In this document: positions 22,981 through 31,532 of the stretch, piece by piece
How the letters are laid out: every line of letters begins with the position of its first letter
Position numbering within the stretch: position 1 is the first letter of the stretch
Virus record (IMG/VR): IMGVR_UViG_3300024518_001238
Span: 1 to 35,776 of that record
Length of the DNA: 35,776 bases
From: a virus
Reading direction: 5' to 3' (one strand)
Notes under the pieces: model-generated
Database searches by the model: none
What the model was told of the DNA's origin: nothing
Seen by the model: only the letters and a program-made list of their open reading frames with translations
Made by a program: the position numbers and the translations under genes

Positions 22981-23335
22981 CATAGAACTACCATACCTAC
23001 CACCAAAGGAGTTCAGTCGCAACTCAAGGGTACACTGGACCGCACTCCACAGGGTTAAGGATCAGGTCTATGATGATATCCTGATTACCCTGCTGGAGTC
23101 TGGTTTCAGAAAGGATGTCCAGCCACTGGACACGGCTGTTGTAACCTTCACATTCTATATACCAGACAAGCGAAACCGTGACGCTGACAACCTGATTACC
23201 TCAGCCAAGCCCATGCTTGATGGACTGGTGAGGGCTGGAGTGATAGCTGACGATAACCTCATGGCAATAGGAGTCCCGGTTTATAAGTGGGAGAGCAGAC
23301 CACGTAAACCGGGAACTCTGATTACGGTGGAGTAG
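22970..23335 (+). CDS. rusA: RusA-family Holliday junction resolvase
   Basis: RusA is a small dimeric endonuclease that cuts four-way junctions and helps phage recombination and packaging. This 121-residue protein has the family signature: a beta-rich N-terminus, then R-N-R-D71-A-D73-N-L-I...K80-P-M-L-D84-G-L and V-I-A-D94-D95-N, matching the catalytic aspartates and lysine. I start at ATG 22970, which overlaps the radical SAM stop by 11 bases; the upstream in-frame extension (from 22835) lies inside that gene and is not RusA-like. Its 5' end is the source of the repeat at 21986-22023. Confidence 0.9.
   Translation: MTISIELPYLPPKEFSRNSRVHWTALHRVKDQVYDDILITLLESGFRKDVQPLDTAVVTFTFYIPDKRNRDADNLITSAKPMLDGLVRAGVIADDNLMAIGVPVYKWESRPRKPGTLITVE
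22976..23013 (+). repeat. 38-bp direct repeat, copy 2 (in rusA)
   Basis: This is the intact copy, encoding the start of rusA (I-S-I-E-L-P-Y-L-P-P-K-E-F). It is identical to 21986-22023; the distance is 990 bases, the length of the radical SAM unit. Confidence 0.9.
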
Positions 23336-23400
23336 AAGAGAGGACCAACCCTTCTACCCCACCAACAAGGAGATCGTCCAACGTACCACCGCGTTGAACG

Positions 23401-23613
23401 CTACTCTACTTCTACCGGTACTTCTTCTTCTATATGCCCATTGTCAGATACTTCAGACTCCGCATCCAATGCTGACCGTAAGGCATTAACCTCTGACTTC
23501 AGCAGTATGATCTCCAGCTTGGCCTGTGCCAGTGGAGTCAGTGCATCAGTCAGTGGCAACTGTTGGAACAGTGCAGACAGTGCATCAGCCAGTGTTGTTT
23601 CTGGTGGTGTCAT
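23401..23613 (-). CDS. 70-aa acidic helical protein, end of late arm
   Basis: I start at ATG 23613, which has GGAG five bases upstream and overlaps the previous stop as ATGA; the frame opens further back (to 23697) but that part has no site. The product is a likely coiled coil (L-E-I-I-L-L-K-S-E-V-N-A-L-R-S-A-L-D) with a very acidic C-terminus. It is the last gene of the leftward arm, converging on rusA across 65 bases (23336-23400) where only a weak CAACG/CGTTG stem is seen. Function unknown. Confidence 0.6.
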   Translation of the reverse strand: MTPPETTLADALSALFQQLPLTDALTPLAQAKLEIILLKSEVNALRSALDAESEVSDNGHIEEEVPVEVE

Positions 23614-23855
23614 ATAATCTCCATGTATCGTAGTATGACACCCACTATACCAGTTACGATAGCAGCAGTCAGTATGCCAGCCAGCTTGGTTAACCATGAC
23701 AGGTTGCTACTCATAGTAGCCAGCTTTATATCCATCAGGTTCAACCTGGTGTTAATGTGAGCAAGGTCATTAGTCTTGAGCCTGTCCACGCTGATCTGTA
23801 GATCCTTGATAGCTGACAGTTGTTTGAATGCCCCGTAATCGTCAGGCATTACCAT
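23610..23855 (-). CDS. XhlA-like membrane protein
   Basis: The 81-residue product has a helical, heptad-like N-terminal part and one transmembrane helix at about 57-76 (L-A-G-I-L-T-A-A-I-V-T-G-I-V-G-V-I-L). That is the layout of haemolysin XhlA-type phage proteins, which work with holins in lysis. Possible starts are ATG 23855 (AAGAG upstream) or ATG 23849; I use the former. It overlaps both neighbours. Confidence 0.6.
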   Translation of the reverse strand: MVMPDDYGAFKQLSAIKDLQISVDRLKTNDLAHINTRLNLMDIKLATMSSNLSWLTKLAGILTAAIVTGIVGVILRYMEII

Positions 23856-24057
23856 TGCAACTCTTAACAAATTTCCAGAAGTCCTTGGTCAACTGGTTGT
23901 GTTCATTCCTTGTGAACTTGCCATCCTTGCTAGTCTCCTGGACTGTGTCTATCAACTGGATAGCATTGGCAATGATCTCAGGATTACGCTGGAGTATAAC
24001 CATAGCATCCTTAATCCCTTGTGGATTCTTAATTACCTGTAGTAGTAAATTTAACAT
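23842..24057 (-). CDS. 71-aa helical protein with EF-hand-like loop
   Basis: AAGGAG lies five bases before ATG 24057. The chain is helical, and D-T-V-Q-E-T-S-K-D-G-K-F-T-R-N-E resembles the calcium-loop pattern sometimes seen in small phage proteins near holin genes. No membrane segment is evident. It ends overlapping the XhlA-like start. Function unknown; a lysis accessory role is suggested by its place. Confidence 0.6.
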   Translation of the reverse strand: MLNLLLQVIKNPQGIKDAMVILQRNPEIIANAIQLIDTVQETSKDGKFTRNEHNQLTKDFWKFVKSCNGNA

Positions 24058-24066
24058 ACCATCTCC

Positions 24067-25113
24067 TTATTTCACCGTTATCGGTGTATCCACCAGATTG
24101 GATGTCCCACTCATAATTGACACTGAATCGTCCACGACATATGAGGCTGAGTTAATACCCGTGCCATCCCCAAATTTAGAGGTAGCATCTTGAATTAGCT
24201 CACCAGCTTTGATATTTGATAGTGACACTTTCCCGATAGAACAGTGGACATTCTTGAACTCAACCTCACCCACAATCGGGCCAGTTGATCCAGCTAAACT
24301 GATTACGATCCTATCCACCTTGGAGTCCTTGGCAGTGAAGGTTCCAGCCCCTCTATCGGACTGCACGGTGATATCAGAGATAGTTGAACTCTGCGTAGGC
24401 CCATACGTATGACCGTCTACTTTTCCAGCTAATGTGAGCGTGGATATTTCCGAGCCTGTAGTTAAAAATGTCGGTGCTGACACATTGGTTAGCGTTAGCT
24501 TATCCGTGTTCAAGAAGGCAGTCGTAGAAACAGCAGTAGTTGCATACGTAATGTCGATACAGTTATCCAGACCCGATTTGCCTAGAGACATATTCTCAAA
24601 GAGCAGCTTATCGAGCCTACTTGTATCACCAAGGTTAAGCTGTAAGGTCTGGCTTGCCTGTTCGGGAGTCACGATGTCTGGCTCAAGGGGGACTCCGAAA
24701 GTATACGGTAGTTTATAGGATGCTCCTGCCTCTGGAAATATCGGAGTTGTGTCAGTGGACGCAATTACCGTAGTGAGTGCAGCCGCAAATCCAATCCCTA
24801 CTATTCCGGTGCTAGTAGCCAACCCACGCCACCCACTAAGGTTGAAGCGAAACTTGGGAATAGGAATCCGTAGTGCAGACAGGAACCCTATTCTTGGAAT
24901 GTAAGGCACAATAATTTTCGCAAATTGTATCTCTTTATTTCGCAGTATCAGGGCTTTGTATCGCCAAAGCAATGTCGATACGCCAACGCTGATACCTGCT
25001 CCTGCTATTGCAATTATCAGCATTGAAGCCCAAACAGAAACCTCCTCTGGAGATCCTGTGGAATTAGTTATCCACGCTGCCAGGTTTCGTATCCATTCAG
25101 TTACAGAAAGCAT
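24067..25113 (-). CDS. 348-aa membrane-anchored beta-rich protein, unknown
   Basis: A GGGGGTGATTAA junction places a ribosome binding site just before the ATG at 25113. Two transmembrane helices lie at about 28-49 and 98-118 with a basic loop between. The remaining 230 residues are Ser/Thr-rich, beta-strand-like (repeats of the type L-T-L-T-N-V-S-A-P and T-L-T-L-A-G-K) and contain two lone cysteines. An N-terminal membrane anchor plus an external beta-helix-like domain is an unusual plan for a gene in a lysis-type cluster. It could be a membrane-fixed structural, exclusion or lysis-related protein. No family is recognised. Confidence 0.7.
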   Translation of the reverse strand: MLSVTEWIRNLAAWITNSTGSPEEVSVWASMLIIAIAGAGISVGVSTLLWRYKALILRNKEIQFAKIIVPYIPRIGFLSALRIPIPKFRFNLSGWRGLATSTGIVGIGFAAALTTVIASTDTTPIFPEAGASYKLPYTFGVPLEPDIVTPEQASQTLQLNLGDTSRLDKLLFENMSLGKSGLDNCIDITYATTAVSTTAFLNTDKLTLTNVSAPTFLTTGSEISTLTLAGKVDGHTYGPTQSSTISDITVQSDRGAGTFTAKDSKVDRIVISLAGSTGPIVGEVEFKNVHCSIGKVSLSNIKAGELIQDATSKFGDGTGINSASYVVDDSVSIMSGTSNLVDTPITVK

Positions 25114-25437
25114 TTAATCACCCCCTTCGTTTTTACCTTTTACATCGGCCATTAGTCTTTGAGCAAGTGTTGCTACGAATGCTGTGATTGGAGCCGAGAA
25201 GATTGAAAAAGCCACAAGCACGATGTCTAATTCTGGCCCCACTTCAGAAGGATTTGAGGTCGTTTTATACACTATGATGATGCCCAAAACAACGAAAGCC
25301 ATCACCATCGGGAAAACGAAAATGATTGTTAGAAATTCTGTCCCCGACAGAGTCGTAGAGGTCTTGGCTTTTAGCCTCTCGATCTCTCGTGCCTGTTCCA
25401 GTAACCGTTCCTGTATGTCTGGCTGTTCGCTAGCCAT
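25114..25437 (-). CDS. 107-aa two-helix membrane protein, holin candidate
   Basis: An N-terminal charged helix (Q-E-R-L-L-E-Q-A-R-E-I-E-R-L-K) is followed by transmembrane helices at about 35-57 and 71-92 and a charged C-terminal tail. Size and topology fit a class II-like holin, which would form the membrane lesion that starts lysis. The ATG overlaps the previous stop as TAATG. Holin assignment is by topology only. Confidence 0.6.
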   Translation of the reverse strand: MASEQPDIQERLLEQAREIERLKAKTSTTLSGTEFLTIIFVFPMVMAFVVLGIIIVYKTTSNPSEVGPELDIVLVAFSIFSAPITAFVATLAQRLMADVKGKNEGGD

Positions 25438-25547
25438 TAGTAAATCTTAATCTCCAGTGTCCTGCCTAATCCGTCAGGTTCCCTGTACACTACAGTCCCC
25501 TGATCCTTTGGTGGTTTCCTGCGAAAGAGTTTCTTGATCCAGTTCAT
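25437..25547 (-). CDS. 36-aa basic peptide in the lysis-type cluster
   Basis: A GAGGG site precedes ATG 25547, which overlaps the previous stop as TGATG, and its stop overlaps the next start as TAATG. The product starts M-N-W-I-K-K-L-F-R-R-K, an amphipathic basic helix, and ends in a short beta-like tail. It is small but coupled on both sides. It may be membrane-active; function unknown. Confidence 0.5.
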   Translation of the reverse strand: MNWIKKLFRRKPPKDQGTVVYREPDGLGRTLEIKIY

Positions 25548-25726
25548 CACTCGCCCTCAAGTACCTTCATACCCAAAGCTATGATCCCACCTATGGTAGC
25601 AGTAGCTACCTCTGGTATAGAAGCGTACACTGCATACCCTGCTAGGCCAGCCAGTGCGCCGATTGCCAAGAATATCTGCGGTCGAAACTTACCCATACGC
25701 TTTCTCTCTACACCTAATAGCGGCAT
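25547..25726 (-). CDS. 59-aa small membrane protein, holin-like
   Basis: ATG 25726 overlaps the previous stop as TAATG and the stop overlaps the next start as TGATG. After a basic N-terminus (R-K-R-M-G-K-F-R-P) there are two hydrophobic segments, about 18-34 and 37-53, rich in Ala, Gly and Ile. It could be a very small holin or antiholin. No family is recognised. Confidence 0.55.
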   Translation of the reverse strand: MPLLGVERKRMGKFRPQIFLAIGALAGLAGYAVYASIPEVATATIGGIIALGMKVLEGE

Positions 25727-26121
25727 TAGTAGCCGTATCCACCATAGTCCCTACGCTCTCCTGAAGGTAGTGCTCCTGCTTTCCCTAGCTCTTTGAGAGC
25801 ATCACCAAATCCGTTGTGGTCGCTCATAATTGTGTTCATCTGGTCATTCGCCACAGCTAAGTCTCTCTTTAGTTTTTCAATGCTCGGAGAATTATTGTTG
25901 ACCTCTTCAATCAACTCAGCTATCTGGTTACTCAGCTTATTGATTTCTATCTGAGTTTCCGTGAGCGATTCATTTACTGTAGGTAGCTCATTCTTGAGTT
26001 CAGAGATCTGTACCTGAGACGTAGTTATATCCGCTCTCAAGGTGAACACCCATGATACTAGACCCACGGCTACTATAAGCAGTGGGACTATAGTGGAAAC
26101 TAATTGCAGATGCTTGCTCAC
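25726..26121 (-). CDS. 131-aa signal-anchor coiled-coil protein, i-spanin-like
   Basis: The start is GTG 26121, overlapping the previous stop as TAGTG, with no clear ribosome binding site, so translation probably depends on coupling. One transmembrane helix (about 8-28) is followed by a long heptad-rich coiled coil (about 35-100) and a Gly/Tyr-rich tail. This is the layout of inner-membrane spanins, which fuse membranes in the last step of lysis of Gram-negative hosts. No outer-membrane lipoprotein partner is seen, so a stalk-like structural role is also possible. Confidence 0.58.
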   Translation of the reverse strand: MSKHLQLVSTIVPLLIVAVGLVSWVFTLRADITTSQVQISELKNELPTVNESLTETQIEINKLSNQIAELIEEVNNNSPSIEKLKRDLAVANDQMNTIMSDHNGFGDALKELGKAGALPSGERRDYGGYGY

Positions 26122-26474
26122 TACAGGTTTTCAACTGTAGTTGCGCCAGTTACTGAGAATGACTCATCAACTAATAATGTTCGTAGACCTTTATCAGTTT
26201 CTCCATCACCGTGAGTTACATCAGCAAAGTCGTACCGGGTGTGGTACATAAATAGATAATTTCCATTCGGGCCTAGCTTAACTCTGTCATGTACGCAAAT
26301 AGTCTGATCAATATCTTTCTCTTTCGTATGGTTTAAGCTACGCAGTTTTGCCGCATTTACATCATTAGAACCATCCAGTGCGGCGGCGGCTGTTTCAATA
26401 GCCGCATCTCTGGTATCCCTGTTAGCTTTTAACCCGGCAATAATTGCATCGATATCTGAACTTGACCTAGCCAT
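26121..26474 (-). CDS. 117-aa hypothetical late protein
   Basis: A GGGGGGAT site precedes ATG 26474. The N-terminal 50 residues are helical and Ala/Asp-rich; the rest is beta-like and ends in a V-T-G-A-T-T motif like those repeated in the upstream fibre. It probably belongs to the tail or fibre tip. No family is recognised. Confidence 0.6.
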   Translation of the reverse strand: MARSSSDIDAIIAGLKANRDTRDAAIETAAAALDGSNDVNAAKLRSLNHTKEKDIDQTICVHDRVKLGPNGNYLFMYHTRYDFADVTHGDGETDKGLRTLLVDESFSVTGATTVENL

Positions 26475-26486
26475 ATTATCCCCCCG

Positions 26487-26801
26487 TTATTCCTTAGTTT
26501 TGTAACCAGCATAATAAAAATATATATCTGATGATGGGTGACCATTATAAAAAGATAACATATTCGTTTGATCTACAGGTAACGTCAATCCAGTCTGTCC
26601 GTTATATACCGCCATCGTCTTATCAGCAGTCCCAATTCTAGGTCTGTTAGTTCCATCACTGACATGGAGCCTATAATATGCTGAGGCCGAATCAGACCCC
26701 CAAGCCTTAATGACAACCTCGTCCCCACTTGCTATTGATATATCAGAGTACGCACCCTGAGCAACGCTTACAATATCCCCGACAAAATCCCCTCGTGCCA
26801 T
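26487..26801 (-). CDS. 104-aa beta-rich structural protein
   Basis: AAGGAGG precedes ATG 26801. The chain is beta-rich, with many Ser, Gly, Tyr and Thr and no charged stretches, typical of a small virion decoration or fibre-tip protein. It follows the fibre gene at 12 bases. No family is recognised. Confidence 0.62.
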   Translation of the reverse strand: MARGDFVGDIVSVAQGAYSDISIASGDEVVIKAWGSDSASAYYRLHVSDGTNRPRIGTADKTMAVYNGQTGLTLPVDQTNMLSFYNGHPSSDIYFYYAGYKTKE

Positions 26802-26813
26802 AACTAATCCTCC

Positions 26814-29078
26814 TTATGAATACATCATTACTTCTGTTAATACTATGATATCGTTCGCCTCAAGCCCACCCCCAGCATCTTCCCATGCTGGAGCAGTTCC
26901 TGCCCCGGTTGAAGTCAGTACCTGCCCATCAGTTCCGTAGTTAGCACCGCCAACACCAAGTTCACCCTGAGAGGTAAACCTAAATTTCTCAGCTGCTGCC
27001 TCTGAATGGCCTGTATAGAATATTAGGTCTGTAGCATTTACTGTTGCGCTAAATGTGTCTTGAGCAACAGCTTGGATACTGGCAGCTACGGTAAGAGCAT
27101 CAGTTCCAGTTTCTGCTGGAGCTTGGAATTCTATCTTGCCTAGTACATCACTAGCTACAACAGTTGCTTCCCCTGTAGTTAGTTTTAGATGTCCCGGCCC
27201 TGCTGCTGTTGCTCCTCGTAGCTCTAGTAAGTTTAATGATTCATCCCATTCCATGTATGCACCAGCAGATGCGCCAAAGAATTTAACATCATGTCCTGTA
27301 TCATCTACACCTACAGTAAGTGTTCCTCTTTGCACAACACCGTCAGCAGACGTATCCCACAGCCAATATCTACTGGCTGTATCCCCAAAGAACGTAACAT
27401 CGTACCCAGTATCATCTACTCCTACTGTAAAGGCTGCTGCTTGGGAACCCAGTGAGGTTATCTGTGTCTGGGCAGCGTCCACGCCTATAACAGAACTAGA
27501 TGCTGTAAGTCCTGTCCCTGCAAACAAGGTAGCCAGTGCAGTAGTGGTAGTCTTTTGTTCATTAGCTCCATCAGAATCTAAGGTTGAAAAGAAATCTCCA
27601 TCAGCAGGAGTCACTGTACTTAGTTCAGACAAATCCAGTGTTAAGGTAACTCCTCCAGAAGAGCCACCGCCTGATAGTCCAACACCAGCAGTCACCCCTG
27701 TAATATCCCCTGATCCTGTACCGCCGCCAATATCAGATAAAACCTCCGTTCCTGTTCTGTAGTCCACATTACCTGAGCTATCCAGCACCAGGAACTTGTC
27801 TGTATCTGTACCAGCAGCAGCTACTGTCCCAAGAGTCAGCGTCTTGGCTATGCTTACTGCTTCAGAACTGTCAGTGGTAACGAATGTCATATAAGCAGTG
27901 TCTGCTTCTTCTATGACAAGGGAAGTGCCTGAGTTATCCAGTATCTTTATTGAACTGGCTGCACTGAATCTTAATGCCCCATCTGTTCCAGCAGATAATG
28001 TTAAGTCACCAGCTATGTCTGCGTTCCCTGATATGTCTAGTGTAGCTGCATCCAGTTCTCCTGTAATCGTCAGGTTTCTTTGCCCTGATGTATCTATGTT
28101 TGCATCAGTAGTAACTACCTTAGAAGCAATAGCTGTACCAGCAGTTAAACCATCCAATAGTTCTAATTCAGCCTCTGCAAGAACAGCACTGCCAGCAGTA
28201 AATCCTGTCCCTGTTACTATTCCAGTTGAAGTAATTGCTCCAGAGCCTATTGTTCCAGCAATGGTTAATGCACCATTAGCTACTGTAATTAAGTCTGTAT
28301 CATCTGTATGCCCTATGGTCGTACCGTTAATCAAGACGTTATCAATATCTAAAGACCCGGCAGTTACCAAGCCAGTTGTAGTAATGGCAAGCGCACCATT
28401 ATCTACTCCACCAAGAACAACAGTACCGCTAAGATTAGGGAATGTGATTGTTCGGTCTGCGGTGGGATCAGTGTAAGCTAAAGTAGTTTCATATCCATCT
28501 GCTGTAGCTCCTTCAAATACCAAAGCACTCGCACCGGCAAGTGTTCCATTCACTGTAATAACATCTGATGCTGCATCACCAAGGGTTACATTGCCATTGA
28601 GTGTCGTAGCTCCAGTTACTGTAAGGGCTTCCGCTACTTCCAGATCGCCACCGTGAATAGTAACCTTGCCGTTTGCCCCGTCTAGTTTCAGCAGTCCCTT
28701 GGAGTTGCCACCATCCGATACGACAAACATGATATCGCCGTCATCAGTGATATTGGATATTATCAGGGAGTTAGCCGCTACACCCGGATGATCTGAGGTT
28801 CCTTCTATGATGCCAGTCAGTTCAGTATCAGCACTCAGTGCCGTACTGCGGTTAAGGCTGACAATATCTGCATTGGTTCCCCACCTGAGTAAGTCCTCAT
28901 CACCAAAGGTAAGGCTTGCTCCAGTATAGGTAGCAGTCCCAGTAAAGCTGGTTGCTTCTATTGTCGCGTTACCATCCGTACCGTCATGCGTATGCGTGGA
29001 CAGTACATCTGTCCTGATGTTATTAATATGATCTGCAACTGCGAGATCGCCCTGTGATACAACTGAACTTGTAGGCAT
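26814..29078 (-). CDS. Tail fibre-like protein with repeats
   Basis: The 754-residue protein is built of short Gly/Thr/Ala/Ser/Asp-rich beta units (patterns like G-T-L-A-G-A-S-A-L, T-G-A-T-T-L-N-G-N-V-T-L-G-D and D-I-A-G-D-L-T-L-S-A-G), as in trimeric phage fibres and tail spikes with a beta-helical shaft. Two near-identical segments of the type V-G-V-D-D-T-G-x-D-V-x-F-F-G occur at about 555-610. The C-terminus has G-T-D-G-Q-V-L-T-S-T-G-A-G-T-A-P-A-W, a common fibre end motif. No endosialidase chaperone is visible. It is likely to bind the host surface. GGGGGTAATG supplies the ribosome binding site. Confidence 0.85.
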   Translation of the reverse strand: MPTSSVVSQGDLAVADHINNIRTDVLSTHTHDGTDGNATIEATSFTGTATYTGASLTFGDEDLLRWGTNADIVSLNRSTALSADTELTGIIEGTSDHPGVAANSLIISNITDDGDIMFVVSDGGNSKGLLKLDGANGKVTIHGGDLEVAEALTVTGATTLNGNVTLGDAASDVITVNGTLAGASALVFEGATADGYETTLAYTDPTADRTITFPNLSGTVVLGGVDNGALAITTTGLVTAGSLDIDNVLINGTTIGHTDDTDLITVANGALTIAGTIGSGAITSTGIVTGTGFTAGSAVLAEAELELLDGLTAGTAIASKVVTTDANIDTSGQRNLTITGELDAATLDISGNADIAGDLTLSAGTDGALRFSAASSIKILDNSGTSLVIEEADTAYMTFVTTDSSEAVSIAKTLTLGTVAAAGTDTDKFLVLDSSGNVDYRTGTEVLSDIGGGTGSGDITGVTAGVGLSGGGSSGGVTLTLDLSELSTVTPADGDFFSTLDSDGANEQKTTTTALATLFAGTGLTASSSVIGVDAAQTQITSLGSQAAAFTVGVDDTGYDVTFFGDTASRYWLWDTSADGVVQRGTLTVGVDDTGHDVKFFGASAGAYMEWDESLNLLELRGATAAGPGHLKLTTGEATVVASDVLGKIEFQAPAETGTDALTVAASIQAVAQDTFSATVNATDLIFYTGHSEAAAEKFRFTSQGELGVGGANYGTDGQVLTSTGAGTAPAWEDAGGGLEANDIIVLTEVMMYS

Positions 29079-29084
29079 ATATCA

Positions 29085-31532
29085 TTACCCCCAGTGAAAT
29101 TGACCCCACCATATTTGGCCCCACGGTAGAGCTGTCTGTGCGTTGGACTGTAATATTACAACTTGTAATCCTCTTACATAAGAGTCAGTACCTTCTCTGG
29201 TACTACCTTTTACCTGGACTTCTGACATTTCTATTATATGCCCTGTCCATGTGACTCCATCAAGATCAGTAAACCTAATAGGTGAACCTTCTTTTGATAA
29301 TATATTCATATTCTGCATTAATTTGGCAGAAGGCATAGCCATTGAAACCATAGATCCATGCCGATTCCCTTCTTCAATAGCAATTACAAATGTCCACTTG
29401 CGTAATCGTGGTGGCCTCCAGGCTGACTCCAGTGTATAGGTCTTTAATACCGGACTTGCCGTAGCATCATCCGTAGACATAGTAAATTTGAATCGTAACC
29501 TGCGACCAACTATTCCAGCGTCAAATGCCATTGACTGAATCGGACTGCTGGTAAAGGTATAGGCCGTACTGTGGACATTGGTAAATGTCGTATCATTATC
29601 CAACTGGTACGATACATCTATCTTCTTGCTTGCAGTAAGGTTCTCAGATACTGCAAACAGACGGTCCATAGACTTGCGTATATTAGGACGGGTCCAGTCC
29701 ATGTATGGAGTAATAATATATCCAGTAAGGGCAAGGTCTACATTCGTTCCGAGTCTTGGTTCATCTGTTCTATTAGGAACCTGTATACAATAAGAGTATG
29801 CTTCATCATTGATATCCCCAGATATATATATGAATCTATTGGTTGCTCCGCTTGGCTTATGTACAAATATATCCAGACCATCAGACATAACCAGTGAGCA
29901 TATGGTATGAACTATTGGGCCTTCTTCCCTTATCTCAAGGGCAAATAACCAGCATTTCTTTGTCAGGCTGTCTGCATTCAGATCCTCTACCAGCATATAC
30001 AGCCAGTGACCATCGGTTCCAAATGCCCTGACCCTGTTACCAAATTCACTAAAGCCGGGAGAGCGGATAACATGATCCATCTCTACCCACGTATGTCCAT
30101 CATTGCTGGAGAACTTGTATCCAGCCAATCCAGTTTCACCAAGAATCGTATAGAAATACCCATTGAACATAATGCCACGGCTGAAGTTCTCAGGGGATGG
30201 CATATGGTTTCCACCAGGGTATGCGTTCTGGAACTGGTTATTGGTAGGAGCCATATATCTATATAGCCCATCTTCCTTACCAACACCTACTGCTCCATCC
30301 AGTGTATACAACTGGTTAATTGCAAAGTCATCACTACCTACAGTAACCGCACTACCCCATGTAGTAACATCTGTAGGATCAGTACCAACGTATACAGCCT
30401 TGTCATCAATGGTCTTGTACATTCCGTATACACCAGAAGCATTCAATCCCTGGGTGAATATAACTGCCCTTGGCTGGTAGGTACTTCCACCAGATGCAGT
30501 ATTCCATGTGGCAGGATCACCAGCATCACTGTATTGATACGCGGTACTGGCTCCAAATGCTACGAATACACGGTTGGCAAATGTCTCAACTCCTGTAATC
30601 TCAGCACCGAATGCTTTCTGTAAGCACCAGTAATTTCCAGTAGTATCTTCTTTCCAGATACTTCTGTCTGTCACACAGAGTAGATTGGTTCCTAACTGTT
30701 TCATCTGGGCATTATTCGTATTTGGTGAACTATCTCCTGATGAACCTGCTACCATCTGTACTGAATCAAAGTACACAGTTCTATCTGAGCCACCATCTGC
30801 TACCATTTGTAACCGGATCACTACTCCAGTGCTATCACTCTGCAGTGTTACTGATGCACTTAATGTCTGGTAGCTGGTAGTCAGGGCTGTTGTACTGCCA
30901 CTGGTAGTAGGAGTGGATGAACCACCGCTTTCCACTATCTGAATCCGCATCGTTCCAGTAGCATCACTGGCATTCTTTACCCGTGCAGTGACGTTAATCA
31001 GTACACTCTGTAGCCGTGCTGCTGGCTGCTCAGTCTGTACTAGGGACAACTCACAGTAGTCATTGGTACTCCAATCTGCTCCCTGGAAATGATACTCACC
31101 TGTATGGGGAGATGTAGTAACAGCAGTCAGGGTTACACCACTGGTACTCCAGTTGGTCGTAGCTTTTAGCTGACACGCGCCGTTACGTGTACCATAGGTT
31201 CTCTCACGTACAGCAGAACCAAGGGATATCTCATTAGGAGTTTGTGTGTGTATTCCATCAGAAAGGGCATAACGTATGGGAAGTAGTTCATCGTGATAAG
31301 TCTGTAATGCCCCACCACTAAAGTCTCTTTGACTAGCCGTTAACATCTGGTCATTTCTATATGCACTATAGTTAACATCGGACTCTATTACTTTAGGAGC
31401 TGGAGGTTCTGCCAACCCCCATCCATAAAGCAAATATCCATTTTCATCCTGTAAAAGACGAACTGCTGTCTCAAATGTGTCATCAACATATTTTTTAAGA
31501 GTAAGATGACGATATCCTACTGATGATGGCAT
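29085..31532 (-). CDS. Propeller-like tail protein with CBM-like insertion
   Basis: The 815-residue protein begins with a mixed region (1-110), then a jelly-roll segment at about 115-264 (W-S-T...H-T-G-E-Y-H-F-Q-G...T-V-Y-F-D-S-V-Q-M) that resembles carbohydrate-binding module family 4/9-like folds. Residues about 275-640 show repeated hydrophobic/aromatic strands like a beta-propeller, as in podovirus tail nozzle proteins; the end is a beta domain with a Trp/Gly-rich tail (W-G-Q-I-W-W-G-Q-F-H-W-G). It starts at TAAATG directly after the adaptor-like gene. A tail nozzle or hub is the best guess. Confidence 0.7.
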   Translation of the reverse strand: MPSSVGYRHLTLKKYVDDTFETAVRLLQDENGYLLYGWGLAEPPAPKVIESDVNYSAYRNDQMLTASQRDFSGGALQTYHDELLPIRYALSDGIHTQTPNEISLGSAVRERTYGTRNGACQLKATTNWSTSGVTLTAVTTSPHTGEYHFQGADWSTNDYCELSLVQTEQPAARLQSVLINVTARVKNASDATGTMRIQIVESGGSSTPTTSGSTTALTTSYQTLSASVTLQSDSTGVVIRLQMVADGGSDRTVYFDSVQMVAGSSGDSSPNTNNAQMKQLGTNLLCVTDRSIWKEDTTGNYWCLQKAFGAEITGVETFANRVFVAFGASTAYQYSDAGDPATWNTASGGSTYQPRAVIFTQGLNASGVYGMYKTIDDKAVYVGTDPTDVTTWGSAVTVGSDDFAINQLYTLDGAVGVGKEDGLYRYMAPTNNQFQNAYPGGNHMPSPENFSRGIMFNGYFYTILGETGLAGYKFSSNDGHTWVEMDHVIRSPGFSEFGNRVRAFGTDGHWLYMLVEDLNADSLTKKCWLFALEIREEGPIVHTICSLVMSDGLDIFVHKPSGATNRFIYISGDINDEAYSYCIQVPNRTDEPRLGTNVDLALTGYIITPYMDWTRPNIRKSMDRLFAVSENLTASKKIDVSYQLDNDTTFTNVHSTAYTFTSSPIQSMAFDAGIVGRRLRFKFTMSTDDATASPVLKTYTLESAWRPPRLRKWTFVIAIEEGNRHGSMVSMAMPSAKLMQNMNILSKEGSPIRFTDLDGVTWTGHIIEMSEVQVKGSTREGTDSYVRGLQVVILQSNAQTALPWGQIWWGQFHWG

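Noticed and set aside
23336-23400. Bidirectional terminator between the converging arms
   Set aside because: Only a 5-bp CAACG/CGTTG stem without a T-run is visible, too weak to call.
27136-28476. Two long plus-strand frames (208 and 192 aa) within the fibre gene
   Set aside because: They are antisense to a fibre of repetitive Thr/Ala/Gly codons, which keeps antisense frames open. Composition is Ser/Val/Pro noise and no ribosome binding site is seen.
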